A stretch of DNA of 39,284 nucleotides from CAYUPI01 sp964446585 (lineage in GTDB: Bacteria; Verrucomicrobiota; Verrucomicrobiia; Limisphaerales; UBA8199): NCBI GenBank assembly GCA_964446585.1, contig CAYUPI010000051.1, positions 1 through 39,284 of the forward strand. The letters run 5' to 3'. Shown in pieces: positions 8,100 to 15,771 of the stretch. The notes under the pieces are model-generated. The model saw only the letters and a program-made list of their open reading frames with translations. It was not told the DNA's origin and made no database searches. Position 1 is the stretch's first letter, and each line of letters starts with the position of its first letter. The translations under genes and the position numbers were made by a program.

Positions 8100-8101
8100 C
8101 G

Positions 8102-8126
8102 CGAGCGAAACCTCACCATTCGCTCG
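8102..8126 (+). terminator. hairpin just after the MetE-like/enolase operon
   Basis: CGAGCGAA (8102-8109) pairs perfectly with TTCGCTCG (8119-8126) across a 9-base loop, starting three bases after the stop codon. No T-run follows, so it is either a factor-dependent terminator or a 3'-end stabilising hairpin. Confidence 0.45.
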
Positions 8127-8140
8127 TACATCGCCGACAA

Positions 8141-8176
8141 GGAGTAGCTGCCGACGTAAGTCGGCGGATTCGTTTT
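8141..8176. repeat. short palindromic intergenic repeat
   Basis: GCCGAC-gtaa-GTCGGC at 8150-8165 is a perfect 6-base stem with a 4-base loop, preceded by AGGAGTAGCT and followed by GGATT. Similar text (GTAGC, then GTCGGCGGATTTT) recurs at 30647-30682, which points to a dispersed element rather than a gene-specific site. Confidence 0.5.
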
Positions 8177-8223
8177 AGGTCTGCGGGTTAGCGCCCAGTT
8201 ATGTCGGCCATGAAAAATAAGGT

Positions 8224-9531
8224 TCAGTGCGTATCAGAAGCCGGAGCAAGATTTTCCGCCTTCCACCTCATCGCGGTGCGTATTCGCGTGGCGCCGCTGG
8301 GGTGATCGAAAAAAATCCATTCCTCCAACGGTCCAGGTTGGAGTTTGCGATATTCACCCAGTTTCAGCGCGACGAGTGCCATTCCGTCCGGTTGACGGGA
8401 GGCATTCAAGCCAAACATATCCGCTTCCATTTCCTGCGTGCGAATGAAAGTGTTGGTAATGGGTGTGAGCGCGAAAAGGTAGCTGGAGAACAGCAGTACA
8501 AACAGCGGTACAATGGCCAGGTCAACCACTCCGGTTATCCCCCACTTCGCTCCAAAGCGGCCGAGCGCGCGCCCAATCGACCAATGTGCGAAGGCAAACC
8601 CGATGACTATCACGACGCCGAAGAAGAGCAGAGACTTGTAAACATGATTCAGGACGAAGTGGCCCATTTCGTGGCCCATCACCGCCTGGATCTCCGGCAG
8701 CGAGCAGCGCTTGAGCAGATTGTCATTGAGCGTGATCCGCATGGTGCCCATGAAACCGCTCACATTGGCGCTCACCCGTGTGCTCTGGCGCGAGGCGTCC
8801 ATTTGGTAAACTCTGTCGGAAGTAATTCCGTTCGCGCGCGCCAGACGGAGAATGGGGCCAACCACTTCGGGCCTGTCGAGAGCGGTGTATTTGTTGAACA
8901 GTGGGGCGATAAACACCGGACTGAGTAAAGAAAGGATTGCCAGCAACACCACGGATACGCAAGCGCCCCAAATGTGCCAGGTGCGTTGCAGACGCCGGAC
9001 GATTCCAACTAACGTCACCATGACGGCGCTGCCAAGAATCACGCCCACCAACAGCCCCTTGAGCCAGTCGCCCATCCATCCGGCGAAGCTCTGGGTGGCC
9101 AATCCGTATTGATGCTCGCGCAAGAAGTCCGCGTAGAGAGAAAGCGGGAATGTGATGATGGTTGTCAGCAGTAGGTATTGAATACCATAGGCGATAGTCT
9201 GCAACGGCCTAAAGCGCGAGAGCCTGCAGGCAAGGTCACGCATCCTGGCCGAGAGCCGCGTTTGGAGCAGCACCAGCGAAAGCGCCGCGCCGTAAAGGAA
9301 TTGCCAGAGCTGCAACCAATAGCCTCCCTCGAAATAAGCATCGCTGCGGCTTTTCTCTTTGGCCGTCTGGCGTTCAAGATAAGCTCTGCTCTCGGCCTCA
9401 ACATTGAACGTGGTCGTGGGGGGAACAACGTGCTCCGCAGCCAAAGCCGGCTCATGCAGCATCGCAGACACGAGCAGCCAAATCCAGACGAGGAGTGGAC
9501 CCGAAGCAAAGCGACTGGTGCGGTTCGACAT
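8224..9531 (-). CDS. M48 family (Ste24/CAAX-protease-like) integral membrane metallopeptidase
   Basis: This is a 435-residue membrane zinc protease. The HExxH site is HEMGH at residues 287-291, with EMEADMFG near 367-374 giving the third zinc-ligand glutamate (E369) in the form typical of Ste24/HtpX relatives. Several membrane segments are visible: residues 13-31 (possibly a cleaved signal), 70-90, 112-132, 156-176, 188-210, 301-317 and 338-357. The order of segments and the length match M48A Ste24-like proteins rather than HtpX, which is about 290 residues. Bacterial members are thought to act in membrane protein quality control; no bacterial CAAX substrate is implied. It stands alone, divergent from the ABC importer, with a 170-base shared upstream region. 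Confidence 0.88.
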   Translation of the reverse strand: MSNRTSRFASGPLLVWIWLLVSAMLHEPALAAEHVVPPTTTFNVEAESRAYLERQTAKEKSRSDAYFEGGYWLQLWQFLYGAALSLVLLQTRLSARMRDLACRLSRFRPLQTIAYGIQYLLLTTIITFPLSLYADFLREHQYGLATQSFAGWMGDWLKGLLVGVILGSAVMVTLVGIVRRLQRTWHIWGACVSVVLLAILSLLSPVFIAPLFNKYTALDRPEVVGPILRLARANGITSDRVYQMDASRQSTRVSANVSGFMGTMRITLNDNLLKRCSLPEIQAVMGHEMGHFVLNHVYKSLLFFGVVIVIGFAFAHWSIGRALGRFGAKWGITGVVDLAIVPLFVLLFSSYLFALTPITNTFIRTQEMEADMFGLNASRQPDGMALVALKLGEYRKLQPGPLEEWIFFDHPSGATRIRTAMRWKAENLAPASDTH

Positions 9532-9701
9532 AATCAGGATTGTTAGGGGATGCTGGTGCGGCCCACGTTGCGTTGTTCAGTAGCACGAGTCAATCCGATT
9601 TCCGGCCTCCAAGAGCCCCGCGCACCAGATCGCCCACCGGCGAATTCACTGTCTCCGAAAAACGAAGATTTGCGAGAATGTGCAATCTTGTGTTATCGAT
9701 C

Positions 9702-10904
9702 ATGGATTCGATGACCTCTACAAACGCATGGGGAACGTCCTCAGCCAGGGGGCTTTTACTCGCAGTCGCTGCGGTCGCAGTCGGTGCCCTGCTCCTCCCC
9801 GGTTGCAATAAGAACTCGGATCCCCCCGCCGGCGGTCCGGATAAGGTCCGAGTCGGGTACATCGGCCTGACGTGTGAAGCGCCTATCTTCATGGCGGTCG
9901 AGAAGGGGTTCTTCCGCGAGGAGGGGCTGGACGTCAGTCTCGTCAAATGCGAATGGGCCAATTACAAAGATGTGCTGGCGCTCGGAGGTTTCGACGTGAC
10001 TCATCACCTGGTCATGTATTTTCTCAAGCCCGTCGAGCAGGGCCTGGATGTCAAGTTCACCGGCGGAATTCACCGTGGTTGCCTGCGCGTTCAGGCGTTG
10101 ACCAACGGTAAGATTCGATCGGTAGCCGATTTGCGAGGCAAGCGTATAGGCGTGCCAGGAATGGGCACGCCGCCGTTCATTTTTGCCAATCGTGTGCTGG
10201 GCGCCCACGGCATTGATCCGGGCAAGGATCTTCAGTGGGTCGTCTTCCCCGCCGGCGAACTCTGGTTAGCATTGGACAAGGGAGAAGTGGATGCCGTGGC
10301 TGACTCCGAACCGATTGGCAGCCTGTTGATGGCTACGGGTAAGGTCCGCAACATTGCCGATCAAGCGACAGATGCGCCCTACAACGATGAATACTGTTGC
10401 GCTGTGCTGGTGAACGGCAAGTTCCTTGTCCGGAACCCAAGAGCGGCGGCCGCGGCTACTCGCGCCTTGCTCAAGGCGGCAAGATGGGTGGAAACTAATC
10501 CCGCGGCGGCGGCTAGAATGTCCGTCGAAAGGAAATATCTCGCGTCGAACCCCGAACTTAACACGGTCGCGATCGCACACCTGCGTTACGTCCCAAGCGT
10601 TTCCGGCGCCGAGGCTGCCGTTCATTCGGCCACGGCTGAAATGAAAAGGGCGGGTATGATTGGCTCCTCCATCGACGTTGAGCAGCTTGCCAAACGGGCC
10701 TTCGCGCACCTGGACGGTGTTACGGACGATTGGCTGCGCTCGCTGACCGTGGAAAAGGTCGCCGGTGGCCAGGTTCCTCCGGATCAGGAAGAGCGCCTCC
10801 GACGGGAATTGGCTCAGTCAGCCGGGGATCCCTGGTGCAGCATGGTTTGCTGCATTTCCGGAATCCCCTTGGTTATTGCCAGCCAGGCCGGAAGCGTGAA
10901 GTGA
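9702..10904 (+). CDS. ABC importer substrate-binding lipoprotein, NMT1/SsuA/TauA type
   Basis: This is a 400-residue periplasmic binding protein tethered by a lipobox (LLLPGC, about 30 residues in). Family marks are KVRVGYIGLTCEAPIFMAVEKG at the start of the mature fold, the GFFREEGLDVSLV motif, and a hinge region with DLRGKRIGVPGMGTPP. The ATG at 9702 was chosen because it puts the signal close to the N-terminus; an ATG at 9711 would also fit. GGIHRGC in the pocket region and a Cys pair at DEYCCAVL are unusual compared with taurine or nitrate binders. The substrate is open: sulfonate, nitrate, bicarbonate and pyrimidine precursors are all handled by this family. Its stop overlaps the permease start by one base (TGATG). 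Confidence 0.85.
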   Translation: MDSMTSTNAWGTSSARGLLLAVAAVAVGALLLPGCNKNSDPPAGGPDKVRVGYIGLTCEAPIFMAVEKGFFREEGLDVSLVKCEWANYKDVLALGGFDVTHHLVMYFLKPVEQGLDVKFTGGIHRGCLRVQALTNGKIRSVADLRGKRIGVPGMGTPPFIFANRVLGAHGIDPGKDLQWVVFPAGELWLALDKGEVDAVADSEPIGSLLMATGKVRNIADQATDAPYNDEYCCAVLVNGKFLVRNPRAAAAATRALLKAARWVETNPAAAARMSVERKYLASNPELNTVAIAHLRYVPSVSGAEAAVHSATAEMKRAGMIGSSIDVEQLAKRAFAHLDGVTDDWLRSLTVEKVAGGQVPPDQEERLRRELAQSAGDPWCSMVCCISGIPLVIASQAGSVK

Positions 10905-11944
10905 TGAACGGCTCGACTCTGAAAGAGACAGAAGCCGAACCTACGTCCAGCCCCGAAGTGCTTCTAATCGCAGCGCACCGGGCGCCGGCGGTCGTTCCAA
11001 GAGCACGAATGCGAACGCTGCTGAGCGTTCCTCTTGCATCACTTATGGCGCTCGGCGTTTTCCTGCTCGTTTCGAAGCCGACACCGTTGACCGAGGCACG
11101 CGCATACTCTCTGTTTCTGTGCATCATTTTCGCTTTTGGACTGGTGGCCGCCGCAGTTCAGCCCTTCTGGGCGCAGCTTCGGGGGTGGATGGCGCACATG
11201 TGCCCCATTATCGCCGCCGCGGTTCTCGCACTCTGCGTTTGGGAGTTGGTCACGACCGGATTTCGCCTCCTCCCTTTGCCGTACTTTCCAGGCCCTGCCA
11301 CAGTTCTCTGGAGCCTGATGGAGGATCGCGAACGGCTGTTCGACAGCACCTGGCATTCGCTTATTCTGCTGCTCGGGGGTTATGCGCTGGGGGTTGCTGT
11401 CGCCCTGGTTTCAGGCGTCTGCATCGGCTGGTTTGCCTTCGCGCGATATTGGGGCATGCCGCTTTTGAAAGTGATCGGCCCGATTCCCGCCACCGCCTGG
11501 ATTCCGCTGGCGATGGTGCTCGCTCCTTCCGCCGTCTGGTCCGCCGTCGGCGTGATCGCTCTCGCTGTCTGGTTCCCGGTGACGATGCTCACGGCCTCCG
11601 GCATTTCTAACACGCGCGCTTCCTATCTCGACGTCGCTCGTACGCTGGGCGCAGGACCCGCCTACCTCATTTTCCGCGTCGCCATTCCCGCGGCGATGCC
11701 GAGTATCTTTATCGGATTGTTCATGGGACTCGGGGCCTCATTCCTGACTCTGGTGGTGGCCGAAACTGTCGGAGTCAAGTCGGGCCTCGGATGGTACGTC
11801 AGTTGGGCGCAGGGCTGGGCGGAATATGGCAAGGTCTTCGCCGCCCTGATCATTATGGCGGCCTTCTTCTCGACCATCATGACGCTGCTGTTCAAGGTGC
11901 GCGACCGCGTGCTGGCCTGGCAAAAAGGGACTATTAAATGGTAG
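10904..11944 (+). CDS. ABC importer permease (BPD_transp_1, SsuC/TauC type)
   Basis: This encodes 346 residues; the ATG at 10904 shares a base with the stop of the binding-protein gene. Membrane spans cluster at residues 41-60, 68-86, 97-118, 144-170, 182-225, 263-290 and 314-335, more than the usual six, because the protein has two extra N-terminal spans. The EAA loop that docks to the ATPase is near residues 235-260 (SYLDVARTLGAGPAYLIFRV). The ATPase gene starts 7 bases before this gene ends. Assignment as permease is firm; the transported compound is not known. Confidence 0.88.
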   Translation: MNGSTLKETEAEPTSSPEVLLIAAHRAPAVVPRARMRTLLSVPLASLMALGVFLLVSKPTPLTEARAYSLFLCIIFAFGLVAAAVQPFWAQLRGWMAHMCPIIAAAVLALCVWELVTTGFRLLPLPYFPGPATVLWSLMEDRERLFDSTWHSLILLLGGYALGVAVALVSGVCIGWFAFARYWGMPLLKVIGPIPATAWIPLAMVLAPSAVWSAVGVIALAVWFPVTMLTASGISNTRASYLDVARTLGAGPAYLIFRVAIPAAMPSIFIGLFMGLGASFLTLVVAETVGVKSGLGWYVSWAQGWAEYGKVFAALIIMAAFFSTIMTLLFKVRDRVLAWQKGTIKW

Positions 11945-12792
11945 CCACGCCATTGAACGATCCCGTGGCCGAAGGCGATTCACTCCGCATTCTCGGCATC
12001 AGCAAAGATTTTCCCTCTGCCGAAGATCCTGACGTTCGCATATCGGCCCTGGCTCAGTTGTCCCTCTCAGTGGCGCCGGGCGAATTGGTTGCGCTCATCG
12101 GCCCGAGCGGCTGCGGCAAATCCACACTCCTCCGCCTCGTCGCCGGTCTGGATTCGCCTGACTCCGGTGAGCTCTGGATCGGAACGGAACGCATTACCGG
12201 TCCCAGCGCCCAGCGCGGACTGGTTTTTCAAGATCCGAATCTTTTCCCCTGGCTCACCGTGCGCGGCAACTTCCAGGCCGGCCTGGTCGCACGTGGGCTG
12301 CACGTCAACAAACGCCACGAGGTGGAGGAATTCATGCGCCTCGTGGGCTTGGAATCGTTTGCCAATGCCTATCCCCACCACTTGTCCGGCGGTATGGCTC
12401 AGCGCGTGGCATTAGGTCGGGCATTGATAAACCATCCCAAGGTCCTCCTCCTGGACGAACCCCTCGGCGCGCTCGATGCCTTCACCCGCATGCGCATGCA
12501 GGATGAAGTTCTCCGCCTCTGGCAGGCCCGCCGCACCACCATGCTATTGGTCACTCACGATATTGACGAGGCGATTTACATGAGCGATCGCATCGCGATT
12601 ATGACTCCGCGTCCGGGACGCATCGAGCGCAACCTGGACATCGGCCTGGCTCGTCCGCGCGAGCGCAACAGCCCGGAATTCCTCCGCCTGCGCAGCGACA
12701 TCCTCGAACACCTCCACCTGGCGGGCCATGCGACCACCTTCCCGCGCGACCCGGCGGAACGGCCCGAGTTCGCCCGGAACGCGCGCGCGTGA
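11938..12792 (+). CDS. ABC importer ATPase (SsuB/TauB/NrtD type)
   Basis: This is a 284-residue nucleotide-binding subunit. Walker A is GPSGCGKST (residues 55-63), the Q-loop is LVFQDPNLFPWL, the signature is LSGGMAQRV near 147, Walker B is VLLLDEPLGALDAF, and the H-loop is LVTHDIDEA. The sequence type (LFPWLTVRGN, TRMRMQDE) is that of the nitrate/sulfonate/taurine group. The start overlaps the permease end, and its own stop overlaps the following secreted protein gene by four bases (GTGA), so all four genes are likely translated from one message. The tail after residue 230 is Arg- and Pro-rich and probably not conserved. Confidence 0.9.
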   Translation: MVATPLNDPVAEGDSLRILGISKDFPSAEDPDVRISALAQLSLSVAPGELVALIGPSGCGKSTLLRLVAGLDSPDSGELWIGTERITGPSAQRGLVFQDPNLFPWLTVRGNFQAGLVARGLHVNKRHEVEEFMRLVGLESFANAYPHHLSGGMAQRVALGRALINHPKVLLLDEPLGALDAFTRMRMQDEVLRLWQARRTTMLLVTHDIDEAIYMSDRIAIMTPRPGRIERNLDIGLARPRERNSPEFLRLRSDILEHLHLAGHATTFPRDPAERPEFARNARA

Positions 12793-14819
12793 AAATCGCC
12801 CTCACCGCTATTGTCGCCCTGATGGGCCTTCTGGCTAGCCGGCCGAACGCCTCCGCGGCCGGCAAGTTTTTTGTCTCAAAGCTGGGCGACAACTCGGATG
12901 GCTCCTCCTGGACGAAGGCTTTCAGGACAATTCAAGCCGCACTCAATGCTATCCCCGATGACCGTGGCGGCTATCGGATCGTCGTGCGGCCAGACACTTA
13001 CATCGAGGCCAACCTTTTTCCGGCGCACAAGGGTGCGGATGGCGCGTACAATGAATTGATAGGCGACTCCGAAGGCGCGCTCGGCTCCGGCACACGAGGC
13101 TGGGTCGTGATTGATGCCGGCGACCCAGAGAGAGGCTTCAAAAGCTACGATTGGTGGGGATCGATTCGAGCTTACAAGAAGGGCTGGTCGAAAGAGCACA
13201 CGCAGGAAAGTTTTTCCGCCATCGGATGGGATCGCTGGGCGATTCGCCAATTCTATGTTACCGGCGGCGATGCCGGGCTCTTTTTTGACCTGGTGGACAA
13301 GCCCGAGCCGTTCACGGTCTTGGTCGAGGACTGCGTCAGTATCGGCCGTGCCTTCGGTGGCGGTGCCGCCAATATTCTTTCGCGTCCGGGTGAGCCGAGT
13401 GTGTTTCGGCGCTGCCAACTTTGGTGTTTGGATTGGTGGGGCGACGCCGCCGGAGCATACGTACGGGCTGAGCATCCCGAACTGCCGTCTCATCAGGACG
13501 TGTTGTTCGAGGACTGCACGCTCGTGGGGCCGGACAACGCGCTGCAAGCGGGAAATCCCGGCTATGCGGGGTATACGCGCGTGGGACTCAAGAATTGTCG
13601 TCTGGTGAGTCTCAATTTCTCGCAGCCTCAAGGCAAACCCGGCACGGGAGTGATCTTCAGCACGATCGAGGGCAAATTGCTGCACGTTGATCTCGAGGAC
13701 TGCACTTTGATGGGCTGCAAGATATTTGGCGCGGGCAAAGGTGAGGTCAGCTACACGACAAGAGGCGACGTAAAAGCTTACGCGCAATTTCAACAAACTG
13801 TGCCGAAAGGAATGCACCGGCTCGGCCATTGGCCAGTGGAAGTATTTCAGACGCTGCTGCCGCCGAACCCAAACATGCCAACTACGCTCCTCTCTCGTCA
13901 CGAACCAGTCCGCTCATCCGAAAGTAGAAGCCTCCACTCCCTAACCCTCTCCTCCAAAGGAAGAGAGAGCGGTACGCCTCCGCACCGTCTCTACATCGAT
14001 CAGCCGAACCTCGGCGACGTTTGCGAAGCCGGGCCGGTGGTGTGGAAAAAGCGGCTGGCGCTAATGAAATGCAATCGGCCCGCCAGCGGAGGCAATCGGG
14101 AGGATTATTTCCTGACTCTGGAGGACGTCGAAACCAGCCAGCCACTGGCCCGCTTCGCCGAGGGTTATGGCCTCGCTTCGGCGTTGGTGGATCATGACAC
14201 TTGCTACGTGTTCGCGTCGCGCTTCGCCTCAGGCTCGTGGAACGACGTGACAGTTTTCAAGTCAAAGGACCTGCGCAACTGGACTGAAAAGCTCGCCCTC
14301 ACGCAAGAGAAGGAGCACTTGTTCAACAGCTCCGTCTGCCGCGGCAGGAATGGGTTCGTGATGGCCTACGAATCGGATGACCCGAAATTTACTCCGTTCA
14401 CCGTGAAATTCGCGACTTCAACTGATCTCGAGAACTGGACCAAACTTCCGGACGCAATTTTTGGCTCGGATCGTTATGCCGCCTGCCCGTGCCTCCGTTA
14501 CGTTAACGGCTTCTATTATCTGCTCTATCTGGAACATCGGACGCCGCGCTGGTTCTTCGAGACCTACGTGGCCCGCTCGAAAGACCTGAAGCACTGGGAA
14601 TTGAGCGCTGCTAATCCAATCCTAACTCCGGGACTGAATGATGGCATTAACGCCTCCGACCCGGACCTCATCGAGTTCCACGGCAAGACCTACCTTTATT
14701 ACAGCGTGGGCGACCAGCGCACGTGGATCCGTCTCAAGCGAGCAGTTTATCCTGGGCCATTGAATGAATTCTTCGCCGGTCATTTCGTTCCCGGCGCGCC
14801 AACGGGGAAATCCAGGTAA
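12789..14819 (+). CDS. secreted two-domain protein: N-terminal parallel beta-helix, C-terminal glycosidase-like propeller
   Basis: This is a 676-residue protein with a GTG start inside the end of the ATPase gene and a Sec signal ending in NASAAGKF. Residues ~25-360 look like a right-handed beta-helix (DNSDGSSWTKAFRTIQAAL opening, repeated 'LEDC-x-L-x-G' rungs such as VEDCVS, FEDCTLVG, LEDCTLMG). Residues ~400-665 look like a five-bladed propeller related to GH43/GH32/GH130: three 'S-x-DL-x-x-W' blade motifs (KSKDLRNWTE, TSTDLENWTK, RSKDLKHWEL) and NDGINASDPDLIEF. Catalytic residues cannot be placed with confidence. A low-complexity linker (~370-400) carries a palindromic repeat. An exported polysaccharide-binding or -cleaving role is likely. 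Its coupling to an SsuABC-type importer is unusual. Confidence 0.75.
   Translation: MKIALTAIVALMGLLASRPNASAAGKFFVSKLGDNSDGSSWTKAFRTIQAALNAIPDDRGGYRIVVRPDTYIEANLFPAHKGADGAYNELIGDSEGALGSGTRGWVVIDAGDPERGFKSYDWWGSIRAYKKGWSKEHTQESFSAIGWDRWAIRQFYVTGGDAGLFFDLVDKPEPFTVLVEDCVSIGRAFGGGAANILSRPGEPSVFRRCQLWCLDWWGDAAGAYVRAEHPELPSHQDVLFEDCTLVGPDNALQAGNPGYAGYTRVGLKNCRLVSLNFSQPQGKPGTGVIFSTIEGKLLHVDLEDCTLMGCKIFGAGKGEVSYTTRGDVKAYAQFQQTVPKGMHRLGHWPVEVFQTLLPPNPNMPTTLLSRHEPVRSSESRSLHSLTLSSKGRESGTPPHRLYIDQPNLGDVCEAGPVVWKKRLALMKCNRPASGGNREDYFLTLEDVETSQPLARFAEGYGLASALVDHDTCYVFASRFASGSWNDVTVFKSKDLRNWTEKLALTQEKEHLFNSSVCRGRNGFVMAYESDDPKFTPFTVKFATSTDLENWTKLPDAIFGSDRYAACPCLRYVNGFYYLLYLEHRTPRWFFETYVARSKDLKHWELSAANPILTPGLNDGINASDPDLIEFHGKTYLYYSVGDQRTWIRLKRAVYPGPLNEFFAGHFVPGAPTGKSR
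13941..13967. repeat. palindromic repeat inside the interdomain linker
   Basis: CTCTC-C-TCC-aaa-GGA-A-GAGAG (13947-13967) forms a hairpin with one mismatch. It is preceded by CCCTAAC, a wording common in dispersed repeats of GC-rich bacteria. It lies between the two domains of the 12789-14819 gene and is translated in frame as Ser/Arg/Leu-rich linker. Confidence 0.45.
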
Positions 14820-14832
14820 GTTTGCCCACCGT

Positions 14833-15672
14833 TCACTCGCCCAAAATGCACTTCAGGAGCGCCTGGGCGTCGCGGAAATCCGGGATCACCAGGTCGGCCC
14901 CGACCCCCATAAGCCGTTGGCGTTTCCACTCATCGAACCGACCCGAGCCGTTGTGCGCCTCGTCGCTGGCGACAGCCACCGCCAAACCACCAGCTTCCTT
15001 CGTGTTCTGGATTTCGACATAGCCGTCCCCGAACGAGAGCAATTTCGCGCCGTCAATACGGTTCTCGCGCAGGATCCGCTGAATGACCATTGCTTTGGAG
15101 AATTGCTTGTAGTCATCGAGCGCCCCATAAATCTGCGAGCCAAAGTACTGCGTGATATCCAGTAGGTCGGCCTCCTTCCTTACAAAGATCTCGTCGGTGC
15201 CGCTGGCCAGGTACATCGGCAAACCGCGGCGTTGGAGCATTTCCAACAGCGGCCGCGAGCCATGGACCAGCAAATCGTCCGGAGCAACCGCGCCACTGCG
15301 CAGGCCCTCGAGCCGATGTCGAATGCGCTCATCCAGCCGGCGGAGGTATTCGTGCTTGTACCACAGCGGCTCGCGCGCCTTGCCGCCACGCTCGTTGATC
15401 CGTTCGCTCAACTGAATCATCTGGTAAATCGTCTGCTTCCCGTTGAGCCGCATGATGTCGTCGTAGCAAAGCTGCCTTCGGGCTTTCTCGGTCTCACCTG
15501 CCAGCGACGGCAACATCTCAACAAACATCGGCACCATCACTTCCGGCCAGCCCTGCCGAACCAGCGACAGCGTGCCGTCAAAATCAAAGAGCACATGGCT
15601 GATCTGTGGCCGCGGCGCAAACCCCGCGCTGAATTCGACCAGGCCAATGAACTCGGTTGAGCTGACAGTCAT
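14833..15672 (-). CDS. HAD-superfamily hydrolase (phosphatase-like)
   Basis: This is a 279-residue HAD phosphatase-like protein. Motif I is LFDFDGTLS near residue 28 (nucleophile and acid aspartates), motif II is YLASGTDE near 168, a lysine lies in the region GALDDYKQFSKA near 207, and motif IV is LLSFGDGYVEI near 234. The second aspartate of motif IV is missing or replaced (GDGYVE), as in some sugar-phosphate phosphatases. A large helical cap domain lies between motifs I and II. The frame is open upstream to 15921, but residues there are unlike the fold and the ATG at 15672 is the best start. The gene is convergent with the beta-helix/propeller gene (13 bases apart) and divergent from the OstA/LptC-like gene. 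Substrate unknown. Confidence 0.8.
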   Translation of the reverse strand: MTVSSTEFIGLVEFSAGFAPRPQISHVLFDFDGTLSLVRQGWPEVMVPMFVEMLPSLAGETEKARRQLCYDDIMRLNGKQTIYQMIQLSERINERGGKAREPLWYKHEYLRRLDERIRHRLEGLRSGAVAPDDLLVHGSRPLLEMLQRRGLPMYLASGTDEIFVRKEADLLDITQYFGSQIYGALDDYKQFSKAMVIQRILRENRIDGAKLLSFGDGYVEIQNTKEAGGLAVAVASDEAHNGSGRFDEWKRQRLMGVGADLVIPDFRDAQALLKCILGE

Positions 15673-15771
15673 AAAATTCCCATCTTCGGTGATATCGTGA
15701 ACTGGGGCAATTCGAAAGTCTCGCTGCTCGCCATCATTTACATCCTGAGCGCTCGCTGCTAAAACCTCGCC

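Noticed and set aside
8227..8928. Long plus-strand frame opposite the M48 protease gene
   Set aside because: The protease on the minus strand has HExxH and clear membrane spans; the opposite frame has no recognisable motif.
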